Positions 11,317 to 21,471 of a stretch of 64,000 bases of DNA are shown here, piece after piece. The stretch is from positions 108,906,141 to 108,970,140 of the forward strand of contig NC_079487.1 of NCBI RefSeq assembly GCF_020520425.1, read 5' to 3'. Source of the stretch: Spinacia oleracea (taxonomy: Eukaryota; Streptophyta; Magnoliopsida; Caryophyllales; Amaranthaceae). Position 1 is the stretch's first letter. Each line of letters starts with the position of its first letter. A program made the position numbers and the translations under genes. The notes under the pieces are model-generated. The model saw only the letters and a list, made by a program, of their open reading frames with translations, did not search any database and was not told the origin of the DNA.

Positions 11317-11917
11317 TTAATTACTCCATAGCTCTTGACCATGAAATTGAGGTAGCTCTTAAGTCTTAACCATGAGATAGAGGGTTCAATTATCATTGAA
11401 AAAGCTTGAGTTTTGTGGTGGTTGTCTACTTAGGGGGGAAAGTAGTATGGAGTAACGCGAACATCATCAAATGTCATTCTGACTTCCATTAATTATAGTG
11501 AGAATCACCTTCATATATGTAAAATGTAGTGTTACATTGATTGAACTAATCAAACAAGGAGGAGGTCCATCTATGTATGTAGCCTTACATTGAAGTATTG
11601 AACTAGTCAAGTGACTAGAAATTCATCCTACAAAAAAAATAAAAAAAATAAAAAACTAGAAATTCAAAAATCTATTGCCCTTTCATATCCTGCAGATTGA
11701 CCAATACTGTTGCATTACACATAGACAAAGCCATAATTCCAAGATGGAACAAGGCCATGGATTTACATACATCTACAAAAGAATAGCTCGATCAGACGCT
11801 TTTACAGCATTCCCATTTCATATACATCGACACTAGAAACACATACTCCATATCACAATCAAACTACACTCAATGCATACAATTCTAGCCCCAAAATCAT
11901 GGGTTAAGAGGGCAATT
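11317..11917. other. 3' flank of the first AVT6 gene
   Basis: Includes the presumed 3' UTR of the minus-strand transporter (roughly 11700-11917) and AT-rich DNA with direct short repeats around GTAGTGTTACATTGATTGAA. No gene is recognised. Confidence 0.5.
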
Positions 11918-14900
11918 CTAAGACTTGGTTCCATTGGAAATATTAGTCGCAATAGAAATCGTACTTGTAACTACTGCCAAAATCATCATTATCATGGCAA
12001 TAACTTTATCTTTTGTTGAAGATATACCACGAACATCTCTGCCATGAGAAAACAGCAGTCAAATATACATGAATAAGGAACAACAATTTGTTTGGCTAAA
12101 GAAAAAAGAGTGAATAACACGAGAGTGTACCTTAAAGTTATGGCAGCAGGGAAGATGAATGCTATTGAAACAATAGTAGTCGAACCAACATACTGAAAGA
12201 AAATCCATATATCTGGAATAGCAATTGCAGCTAAGTAGGATAAGACCAATAGTACTGAAGTCAAAGAAATGAATCTGATGTTATCTTTAGCCAAAACAGG
12301 CTTCTTAGGGAACAGGAGTTCATCTATGTTCCCCCTCAGAGAGAAGTTAAGCAGAGGGTAGACTAGCACAAGGTGAAGAGCATAGCTTAATCGTACCACA
12401 TCATTCAGAAAAGGGCTCGCAGAAGACCTGTCAAAGTTTACAAGTATGTCGGATGCAATGGACTCCCCAAACAGAAGGTACCCGAAGAATCCAACAGAGA
12501 AGTAGATGACAGCACAAAGTATGAGAGAAATTCTTGTTGCTGTTTTCATTTTAGATGGCTTGCCAAGTTCTGAGCTTATCGGATGGACTATAAGCAAAGA
12601 AAAACAGATAATTGTTTCAGATGTATGCTGTATAAGTCAAAATATAATTTCATTTTTCTTCTAGTATTTAGCATTAGTAATATTTGCTTAAAATCTTCTG
12701 AAAAACAATTAGAAGCATATGTTTTCTCAGCAGTAACAAGTTCTGCACAATTTTGATTTCTAATTTCGAGAGAAAAGATGTATCAGGAAAATTAAAGCTC
12801 CAACCTTTGTTATTTACAATGATAAAGAGTTAACCTTCATTCGTTTCTCAAGGCAGGAGAGAAAACTTCAAATTGATTAAGTTTTCATCAAACAAATTTC
12901 TATATGGAAATGCTGAAGTGCTGAACAAGTTTTCATCATAATGTAATTTAAGCCAATCTTAGTTAATATGATAGTTGAAAATGTTTCACTCACCATTGAA
13001 GTGAAATGTGAATGCCGTCACAATTACTGGGGCAGCAGTGAAGAGGTTGAAGAATGAGGATTGACTATCCAAGTCAGGAAACAGTCTAGGTTTCTGAGTT
13101 TTTCCTTGAAAAAGTGCGGAGATTGCCATGACGAAGCTAATACCAACAAACACCACAGCAAGGAAAACAGCTACTGCAGAGGAAAAACTCAAGGATTCTG
13201 CTTGCAAAAGAAAAGGGAGTTCAGCTCATACTTAAATATGTATTTAAATAAATCTATTTATTAAGCAGGAGTAAATGTTTTGTTGTTCTTCAGAAAAATA
13301 TCTCCACAATTTTAGCAAGAAATTCTTACTACAGCGTAAACCTAAGTTCTGTTAACAGCAGAAAAGACTGAAGTTGAACTTACCAACACGCCGGTAAAGG
13401 ACTAGAGGGAGAAGAATGAAGATGACAACAAAGAGAAGGGCATAAGGCCGAGCATTCCACCAGTGAGATCCAAACCACTCTTGTAAAACGCCCAAATGGA
13501 GGGACTCCTCGTGCTCGCTTCCAGAGAGAACATCCCCTGCAGGATCAAGAGCATAGGATATTATGCACTTGTTTCTTATGACAGCAATTACAAAGAAAAG
13601 AAACAAACAAAATACTCTAACTTCTTATGCACATGTATATAACAGTACAAGTTTTCCATTGGACAAATGCACAAATCATATTATCAATCATGGAAAACAT
13701 CAAATTCAACTGAACTTGTTTGATCTAAGAGAAATTCCAAGTATTATTGTAAGTCTGTAATACTCCGTATATGAATATCCAACACTAAAGAAAATGAACA
13801 ACAGAATGCCATTGCAAAACTTATCAATTAGCCAATCAAAACTCTTATGCTAGTTTACGTCATATACAGATTGTTCCAACTTCTAAGAAAGGAGTATCCT
13901 CATTTGAGAATCCAATACTTCCAAGTTAATTATTTGACATCGAGGCCAACTACATATACGGATATACCACTCCTTCCATTTCAAGTCACAAGAGTGAGTA
14001 AAACTATATACATACAAGTATTAATATATGGTTCATTAGTTGTTAAGTTGACAATCTAACACGGAACATACTCCTTATTTAACTTTACTGGTATGATAAA
14101 ATAATTAACATGTGTTATCTGTTAAAGCCCTAAACAATTTGAAAGTATGTTAATAAAACAATCCCAAACAATAACAATCATCCAAAAACATTCTCAAGTA
14201 AGTAAAAACACCTACGCTACGATTCGTTTAAACAAAGAAAAATGATTTTCCATGCAAAACATCTAAGAGAAAATAATTATGTCAAACAAGTATTCCAGCT
14301 GGTTTCAATCAAATAATACAATAAAGAATGAAGTTGGTATTTTATCGATATGGATATTTTTCCCTTTACTTTTCAACTCCTTTCTTTTGAATTTCCTACA
14401 AGAACTTACATCAATGCCCCGGGCTAGAGATAGAGAGATCTATCTAGTATCAACACATACACTATAACGCTTTACCTATGTACATGCTATGTATAACATA
14501 CTGTCATATTGTCATACTAGAAGAGTACTCCGTATAAGCTACGGAGTATTTCCGTACACTCATTAGTACTTGAGTTCATCTAATTTCAAATTATATGCAA
14601 ATAATTTAAGCCAAAATCACTAAATCAAAACACGGATTCAAAAACAAAAAAACAAAAAAAAAACATAAAAGAACGTGTAAGAATGCAAAAAGTATAGCAA
14701 CAAATTAAAATGGAGTACATTAAAGTTAATTAGAAAAACATACCTAAGATAATCAAATAAACGATCAAGCAACCCCAATTAGAGATAATCACAGACAGCC
14801 GAACAAGTAATGCTCCCACCCAGCCAAAAGACTCTCTCATAACACCGCCATACGTCGCTGTTTCACCGGGAAATGCCGTCGGGTCGCCGGAGTATGTAAA

Positions 14901-15134
14901 CCGAAGTAATAAGTTCACAGATAAATCCGACAAAAATGCGACGATTACAATGAGAAAAAACGCCGGAACAACTCCGAGCACCTTCAACGTCGCCGGAATT
15001 GACATAATTCCGGCACCTATAATGCTCGTTGACACATTAAAAACCGCTCCAGAAACCGACGCTTCTTCACCAATTCTTCTTTTCTCGATCCCACGATTCG
15101 TCGGTAGTAGCGGAACTCCGGCGTCGGAAGTCAT
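11918..15134 (-). CDS. AVT6: AVT6-type amino-acid transporter, paralogue 1
   Basis: Secondary amino-acid transporter of the AAAP family (SLC38-like, AVT6 subgroup), expected in vacuolar or other endomembranes. Minus-strand exons are 15134-14744, 13536-13384, 13197-12994, 12587-12131 and 12038-11918, 1326 nt or 441 aa, the usual family length. The family opening is clear (SGAVFNVSTSIIGAGIMSIP), followed by about 11 hydrophobic segments. Other signatures are LQEWFGSHWW in the second exon, AAPVIVTAFTFHFN at the end of the third and VHPISSELGKPS at the start of the fourth. The C-terminus ends in a final membrane helix and NGTKS. The ATG at 15134 precedes an acidic, soluble N-terminus. Intron phases are 1,1,1,2. 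Substrate cannot be read from sequence; characterised Arabidopsis AVT6 members move acidic and other amino acids. No break is seen. Confidence 0.92.
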
Positions 15135-15528
15135 TTTACCGGCGAAGTGGATGAAGTTACGTTTTTGCCCCTCGCGCCTTGTTGTTGTTGATGATTTGGT
15201 GACTTGGTGTGGCTTATGCAGGATTTAAAAGGGGTGGGAAATAGAAATATGTGAATGGCATTTGGTAAATTTGGTAGTGGGGCGTGTATCTGGACGTCAC
15301 ATGGGGGATAAAATGAGGAGAGAAAGGATAATGTACTTGGACGTGGTAATGTACCATGTGAAACACGATGTTGTCAATTGATTGGATTGGACTTTGGAGG
15401 GTTGAAAATGGCTACTATTTGTGAGCTACTTTGTAATATCCTAATTTGATAATTAATCATTAATAAGACGATTTCATTACGTATCTAGGATTTGGTATGA
15501 GAATATGTGCATAAATGTGTAATGTAAG
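15135..15528. promoter_or_regulatory. Upstream region of the first AVT6 gene
   Basis: About 400 bp upstream of the ATG at 15134 with no other gene. On the minus strand a TTTAAAT-like TATA candidate lies near 15220-15227. Assignment as promoter is by position. Confidence 0.35.
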
Positions 15529-15800
15529 GTTGCGTGTAGGGATGGCAGGATTGACGGCGGATTTAGCACCCTACACGGTTCATGTCAGATTCTACTTTAA
15601 ATTAGGGTATGAGTCTTAATTTTTTAGATCCTATAGGGTAAGGGTAGGATATGGATATGATGTATAGGGTAGGATAGGATAAGGCCCTGTTTAGTTCACC
15701 TTAATTCAGGACCTTATTACTTATTTTAGATTTAATCAGATTAAATCAGAACAGATCGGATCAGATCAAAAAAAATAAGTTCAAATCAGACCAGATTACT

Positions 15801-15813
15801 ATTATTTTTTTAA

Positions 15814-15868
<55 letters not shown>

Positions 15869-15914
15869 TATTATTATTATTATTATTTTATCATTATTAT
15901 CATCATTATTATTA
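15801..15914. repeat. (ATT)n microsatellite
   Basis: About 30 ATT units with a few interruptions, inside the Tourist-like element. Confidence 0.9.
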
Positions 15915-16029
15915 TTGGTATATGTTTATATCATTGTTATTATATTTAATATTTTATTACTATTATTGCTTTAATATAAAATAATGTTGTTGTCGGTGCA
16001 ATTAAAATCTACTCATTAAGGCATAAAAA

Positions 16030-16715
16030 AAACATTAACAAAACATTCAAATTCATCATGTCCAAATTAAAACCATTAAGTCCAGATCATAAACGATATG
16101 ATCAGGTCATGTCCATATTAGAAGTGATTTTTATAGATCATAACCATTATGTATCCATATCATAACTGATTTGTACAGTTCATGTCTAGATAATGTTCAA
16201 TCTGCAAAGATCTTGTCTACATCAGAATCGATCCTTACAGAACCAATATGTTCAGATCAAAACCGATTTGTACAAATCATGTCCAGATCATAATCGACAC
16301 ATCCAAATTATAACTGGTCTAGATATCGACTATGTACAGATTATGTTTAGATCAGAATTGATCTGCAAGGATCATGTCCATATCAGAGTTGATTTGTAAA
16401 GATTATGACAAGATCAGAACTGGTCTGTACAGATCATGACCAGATCATAACTGATCTGTACAGATCATGTCCAGATCAGAACTGAACTGTACAGATCGTG
16501 TCCAGATCAAAACTGAACTGTACAGATCATGTCCAGATCAAAACTTATCTATACAGATCATGTCCAAAACAGAACTGATATGTACACATCATGTCCAGAT
16601 CAGAACTGATCTGTACAAATCATGTCTAGATCAGAACCGATTTGTATAGATCATATACAAATCAGAACTTATATGTCTAGATCATAACCGATCTATCTAG
16701 ATCATGTATAAGTCT
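16030..16715. repeat. 31-bp minisatellite, about 20 copies
   Basis: Tandem units close to TGTACAGATCATGTCCAGAT plus 11 more bases (31 bp), more regular from about 16390 to 16640 and degraded at the edges. Because 31 is not a multiple of three, open frames through it change residues each unit and are not coding. The array makes up half of the host MITE. Confidence 0.85.
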
Positions 16716-17660
16716 ATCTAATATAAGGAATAGTTAAATCATGAGCAAAGTCAAATAAATAATAACAATATTATAAATTTGTGTAATATTTATTTTACAC
16801 GTAAGTCGTTTAATATTAATAAATGTAGATTTTTGTTTAAACATAATTATGAAGAATTAGACCAGATTAGATCGAAAAAATAAGTTCAGATCAGATCAGA
16901 AAAAATAAGTTCAGATCAGATCAGAAAAAATAAGCTCAGACCAGATCAGATCAGATCAAGAGAAATAAGGTGAACTAAACAGGGCCTAAGGATCCAATTT
17001 TTTAGACCCGAACTCTACCCATAAACTCTCAAGACTCATACCATACCCAGACCCAAATATAAACATGCTCAAATTTTGTTAAAAAATATACAATATAAAA
17101 ATAACGACCCTAAAACAATCCACAGAATCACATCTACTCCTCTAACAATAAATTAATTGTACATCTTCTGTGTGCAATACCTTTTGCTCATAGAATAGTG
17201 ATAAATCCTCCGTCCCAATTTAATCGTCGCACTAAGCTTTTCACGAAATTTTATGCGATAAGTTATTGTATGCTTATCTATTATTGTTTAATAGAAAAGT
17301 AGGTATAGTGGCAGATTGTTTAATAGAAAAGGTTGCGTCTAGGGATTACAGGATTGACAGCAGGTTTAGCATCCTACACGGACCATGTCAAACTCTATCT
17401 TAAATTAGGGTCTGGGGTCTTAATTTTTAAGACCCTACAGCGTAATGGTAGGGTATGGATATGATGTACCAGATAGGGTAGGATAATGGCCCAATTTTTG
17501 TAGACTCGGACTCTCCCTATAGATTCTTAAGAATCATAAAAATTGACAGGGATGTTCATGGGATTTCTTCAGATGGAACAAGTTTGTCAATTACTATCTA
17601 TTTTGTCAATTACTATCTAAATTTTTAAAAATTGTCAATTACTACCTACTTTTCTAACAA

Positions 17661-18027
17661 CTAGCTTATGAGCCCGTTCAATGAACGGGTAATTATTTAA
17701 TGGTTGTTAATCGATCTTTTAAAGTGTTAATTTTGTTGAGGGATTGTGATTTCAGTGGGTTGAAAGTTGAAAAAAATATACAAATTAGATGGTGGCTTAA
17801 TATCGAGTGTTAATGAGGGAGATGGGGTGGAAAAAGTTAGATGGGGTTAAATGGTGAATTGATTTTGAATGAGGAAGATGAATTGGGGTGTTAAAGCTGT
17901 AAAATAATTTGTGAAACAAACAACAAAAGGAAAAATTGAAAAAAAATAACAAATTAATGGAGGAAAGATAGGATGACACATGTCATCTAATAAACCATGG
18001 TCTTCCTTTTTAAATACTAGGTATTGA
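17661..18027 (-). mobile_element. Helitron-like element 1, non-autonomous
   Basis: Read on the minus strand it starts TCAATACCTAG at 18027 and ends CTAG at 17661. The bases on either side are A (before) and T (after), as for Helitron insertion between A and T. A short hairpin, CCCGTTCATTGAACGGG, sits just before the 3' CTAG, and a GATGACATGTGTCATC palindrome lies near the 5' end. These are classic Helitron ends. It is 367 bp long and encodes nothing. Same family style as 28467-28869 and 29486-30764. Confidence 0.78.
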
Positions 18028-18249
18028 TTGATCTCAATTACTACTTTAGTAAAATTAGTCCACTAATAACATCATTATTAACATTTATTTATGATTTAAT
18101 CATTTTAATTATTTAATAACAAATTAAATCCAAAAATCACCCTAAATTACCCAAAAAATAAAATAAAAAAACAAAAATATATTTAAAAAATTCTCAAATT
18201 TTTTCCAGGATCGATCTTTTTGGATTTTTTTAAAAAATTGGGTAATTTT

Positions 18250-18275
18250 GGGGGGGGGGGGGGGGGTGGGGGGGG
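18250..18275 (+). repeat. Guanine homopolymer
   Basis: A run of 17 G, one T, then 8 G. It could form a G-quadruplex or could be a sequencing or assembly slip; it is otherwise surrounded by AT-rich DNA. Confidence 0.9.
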
Positions 18276-18899
18276 AACCAAATCATAATTGCGAAAAAAA
18301 TTCCCAAAGTTAAATCCCAATTATTTTTTGTAATGTCGGAAACTTTTAAAAATAAATACTCCGTAAGTAATTTTGACGTATTAATTTGTATTGCTGAATT
18401 AAAGTGATTAATATTTAATTAAGGACTAATTATGATGTCTTTAGTGGACTAATTAATCGAAATATTGACTAGTGTAGCAATTGACAACAATTGTTAGAAA
18501 AGTTAAGTAATATGGAGTATTGAAAAACTTCCTAACAAATTAGGTATTAATTGGCAAATTTTCTTTAAAACAAGGAAAAATTGTCAGAAATGATCTTTTA
18601 TAGTCCAAAAATTGTGACAAATGACCTTTCAAAAAAAAGTTGTGGGAAAGGATTTTATTCAAGTTTTTTTGTTGTGAGTAAGGACCAAAACCTATTATCT
18701 AGTGGTCAACGCCAATTTTCCGGCGTTGATTGATCCGTGGCCGACACGTAACTCGTTTTTAACATTTTTTAAAAAACAAATTCCCTCCAAATTTCCCGCT
18801 TATTTCCCCCAATTAACTCACTCATCTTTAAAAAAACAAAAAAAAACACTTAGTTTAATATCTCCAAGACTTGGTTATCTTCATTTCTCACATCTCCAA

Positions 18900-19045
18900 C
18901 TTATTTCTCACTTCGGTCCTACTTGGTTGAGAGGTTCGGTGCTCAGCCGCTGAGGCATCTAATTCTATGTCTCGAGCTTTGTTGTTCAATCTTTTTCTTC
19001 TCTGCAACAAGGTGTCAACATTATCTTTCAACTCATTGTAGTAGT
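18900..19045 (-). pseudogene. Possible captured NLR coiled-coil fragment
   Basis: On the minus strand, reading from the nested MITE edge, the translation includes YNELKDNVDTLLQRRKRL followed by a KARDIELDASAAE stretch and then RTEVRNKLEM. This resembles the alpha-helical region that precedes the EVxNWL motif in coiled-coil NLR disease-resistance proteins. It then meets a stop. The fragment lies between the TIRs of a Mutator-type element, the layout of a Pack-MULE, and appears to continue beyond the nested MITE at about 19683-19750. The match rests on pattern recognition of a short segment and is tentative. Confidence 0.35.
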
Positions 19046-19674
19046 TAGGGATGTCAATGGGGTGTGATGGATGCGGATGTATGTCCCTCCATCCCCATCC
19101 CCATCCCCACCTAAAATTTCCATCCCCATTCCCGCCCCATCACCCATGGCGGGTACAAAATTCATCCCCATCCCCGCCCCAACGGGTACAAACTAAAATC
19201 CATCCCCGCCCCACCATCCATCTGGGTATCCATCCCCATCTCATCCCCGCCCCATATCCGCGTCAATACCCACCTTGTTTTTCTTATTTTGCCAACATTA
19301 TGGAAAAAAGTAATTTCCATAACAAAAAAAAAAAATCAAACACATAAAATTAAAAGTCTTGCCTTAATTCATAATATCACATACTACAAACCAATCCAAA
19401 CGCATAAAAAAATTGTTCAACTTTTTATGTTCTTTAAAATTTTCAATTCACGTAGGGAATGATATTCGGATAAGGTTGACGAGTATCAAGCGGGGCGGGT
19501 GGGGATGGGGCGGGTCCAACATAAAATCCACATCCGCCCCATCACCCATGGCGGATATGATTTTTATACCCATTCCCGCCCCATCACCCGCCAAATCTTC
19601 CTCCATCCCCGCCTACTTGGGACGGATGCAGGGCGGGTCTCCTATAAAACCCGCCCCACTGACATCCATCCCTA
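19046..19674. mobile_element. hAT-like MITE nested in Mutator-type element
   Basis: A 629-bp C/G-strand-skewed element beginning TAGGGATGTCAATGGGG and ending CCCCACTGACATCCATCCCTA (split inverted repeat). It is flanked by GTAGTAGT (19038-19045) and GTAATAGT (19675-19682), 7 of 8 bp. It is full of CATCCCCATCCCC and GGGGCGGG repeats. Open frames inside it are low-complexity Pro/His-rich and not genes. Confidence 0.8.
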
Positions 19675-20487
19675 GTAATAGTTCAACCAACAAGGCAACT
19701 TGACAATGAATTCCTGTATGTTGTTTGCAGGTTCGAGTACCTTCCATCTGTTTTCCAGTAAATTGATGTAGCTCAAGCCAAAAGCATTTCCCAGAACAAT
19801 CAGAAATAACAACATTATTGTTGCATCAATAACGTAAAACAAGAGTTAACATGTTACTACAATAAGCTTTGACCCAAACTCCCACAAATTAATTAGCTCA
19901 AGAACTCTAATCTCAAGAGTTACAAATTTGGAGAAATTTGAGTAAAAGAATAGGGTTTTTCGTGTTACCTTGTACGAAAAGGATCGACAAGCAAAAGGGA
20001 TTGCGCGAATTTTGTTGGTTTAAACTGCAGGAAAAAAAATTTGAGAAAAAAGGAAGGAAGAAAATGGCAAAAAAACAAGAGGCTAGATGAGAGAGAAAAT
20101 TTAAGTTTGTTTTTTAAAAAGACGAGTGAGTTAATTGGGGAAATAAGGGGGGGAATTTGGAGGGAATTTGTTTAAGAAAAAATGTTAAAAATGAGTCATG
20201 TGTCGCCACGGACCAGTCAACGCCGGAAAATTAGCGGTGACCACCGGAAAATGGGTTTTAGTCGTTATTCACAACAAAAAAAAACTTGAATTAGGCCCTT
20301 TCTTACAACGTTCTTTTTAAAAGGTCTTTTGTCACAATTTTTGGACTATAAAAGGTCTTTTCTGACGAATTTTCCTTAAAACAAATCATGAGAACTGGTT
20401 CATGTTTTGGCATATTGGGCCAGGCTGCTATTTACTTATTTGTTGGGCTAACAGAAGACAAGCAAGCAAAAGGTCTTGCGCGCACTA

Positions 20488-20775
20488 GGTGTACAATAAA
20501 TTTATTGTACACCAAGATAACTTTTACCCAATTTTTTGTAACTTTAACCTAGTTTTGATTAACTTTTATATTAATAATAAAAAAGTTGACAGATAAACTT
20601 TTTAAAAGGTTAAATGATTAATTTTATACATTATTTGTCATTTTAAAGAAATAAGTTTTACTAAAATTAAAAAAATTATCACTAAAAAATACATAACTTT
20701 TACATATATAAGCTTAACTTTTAAGCATTTTGAGTTAACTTTTACTCCGGTATACAATATTTATTGTACACCCAT
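20488..20775. mobile_element. MITE-like element with palindromic ends
   Basis: The left end is a perfect 26-bp palindrome centred at about 20500 (GGTGTACAATAAA and its inverse). The right end, 20749-20772, is a near-perfect copy (GGTATACAATA / TATTGTACACC). Between them lies 230 bp of AT-rich DNA with repeated AACTTTTA motifs. The matching ends in inverted arrangement suggest a MITE, but no clear target duplication was found. Confidence 0.5.
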
Positions 20776-20784
20776 TGTAAATAA

Positions 20785-21471
20785 GAATTTGTGAAACCAC
20801 ATATCTGATCCGCACGATTTTTATCCACATCTGAATATCTGATCACAATATGAATCGACCCTTGTAGTTGTAGCCAGGCTGAACCCCACTACAAGTCTAG
20901 TACTCCAGTACACAACCGAGTGGTCAAATGCAATGTCCCAACAGAATGTCAGCATAAACTGAAATCATTTTTTTCTTAGATTTCTTTTATGAGCCAAAGA
21001 ACTTAAGCCACTGATATCATTTTTCTGTAAGTAAAATACAATTTACAGTAGTACATACTGTAAACAGAGTAACATTAAACCTTACAAAACTAAACAACAC
21101 ATTGGATTGTCAATCCACCTTACAAGCCAGTTGTGATCACTTTATATACATTCAGTTTTAGGTTCGACAAAAGAAACAAGCACCCTCCAAGAAGCTTCAA
21201 TCAAAGAGGCCTGGAGCCCTGGACCAGCTCTTAGTTAAACATGACCCAGAAACAAAAAAAAAAAAAAAAAAAAAAAGACATTTACAGCAAGAATATACAT
21301 TGGTTGGTTCAGCCACCACAAGATGAATTCTGAATTTGGACTTGCCTGGTACTCTGGGAGAGGAGAAAGTCAATCCATCATCTGATCAACAAACTACGGC
21401 TTCAACTCAAGTGCATGAATGATGACAACTATAAAACCCGATAAAATGTGGGTAAAGATGTCATGAATCAA
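20785..21471. other. 3' flank of the second AVT6 gene
   Basis: Contains a poly(A) run (about 21256-21278) and the presumed 3' UTR of the minus-strand transporter. No other gene is recognised. Confidence 0.5.

Larger units (their letters stand above)
15683..16986. mobile_element. Large Tourist-like element with TAA duplication
   Basis: A 1304-bp element with perfect terminal repeats, GGCCCTGTTTAGTTCACCTT at the left and its inverse at the right, flanked by TAA (15680-15682 and 16987-16989). The subterminal regions are full of AGATCAGATC repeats, including a TAAGTTCAGATCAGATCAGA block near the right end. The interior holds an (ATT)n tract and a 31-bp minisatellite. No transposase is present. 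It inserted into an older repeat whose intact copy lies at 17328-17545. Confidence 0.88.
15529..17545 (+). repeat. Direct repeat pair, first copy split by a MITE
   Basis: Copy 1 (15529-15682 continuing at 16990-17080) and copy 2 (17328-17545) both begin GGTTGCGT, then TAGGGAT and AGGATTGAC. They share TTAAATTAGGGT, a GGGTAGGATA block and CCAATTTTT followed by a GACTC-type tail. Copy 2 is uninterrupted and shows that the 1.3-kb element in copy 1 is an insertion. The TAGGGAT start resembles hAT MITE ends. Confidence 0.7.
18574..20375. mobile_element. Mutator-type long-TIR element with perfect 9-bp duplication
   Basis: A 1.8-kb element with inverted repeats of about 260 bp (18574-18840 against 20110-20375), both containing CTTTTATAGTCC, a CAACGCCGG-type block and AATTAACTCACTC-like sequence. 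It is flanked by exact TTAAAACAA (18565-18573 and 20376-20384). The interior is interrupted by a hAT-like MITE (19046-19674). Interior sequence on either side of that MITE reads on the minus strand like a piece of an NLR coiled-coil domain. There is no transposase. Confidence 0.9.

Noticed and set aside
16193-16649. Repetitive proteins rich in Gln/Asp/Cys read from 16.2-16.6 kb
   Set aside because: They are readings of a 31-bp minisatellite; the unit is not a multiple of three.
15801-18275. CRISPR array
   Set aside because: Repeats here are a microsatellite, a degenerate minisatellite without unique spacers and a homopolymer in a plant nuclear context.
19051-19703. Pro/His-rich frames at 19.0-19.7 kb
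   Set aside because: They are translations of CATCCCC repeats in a hAT-like MITE.
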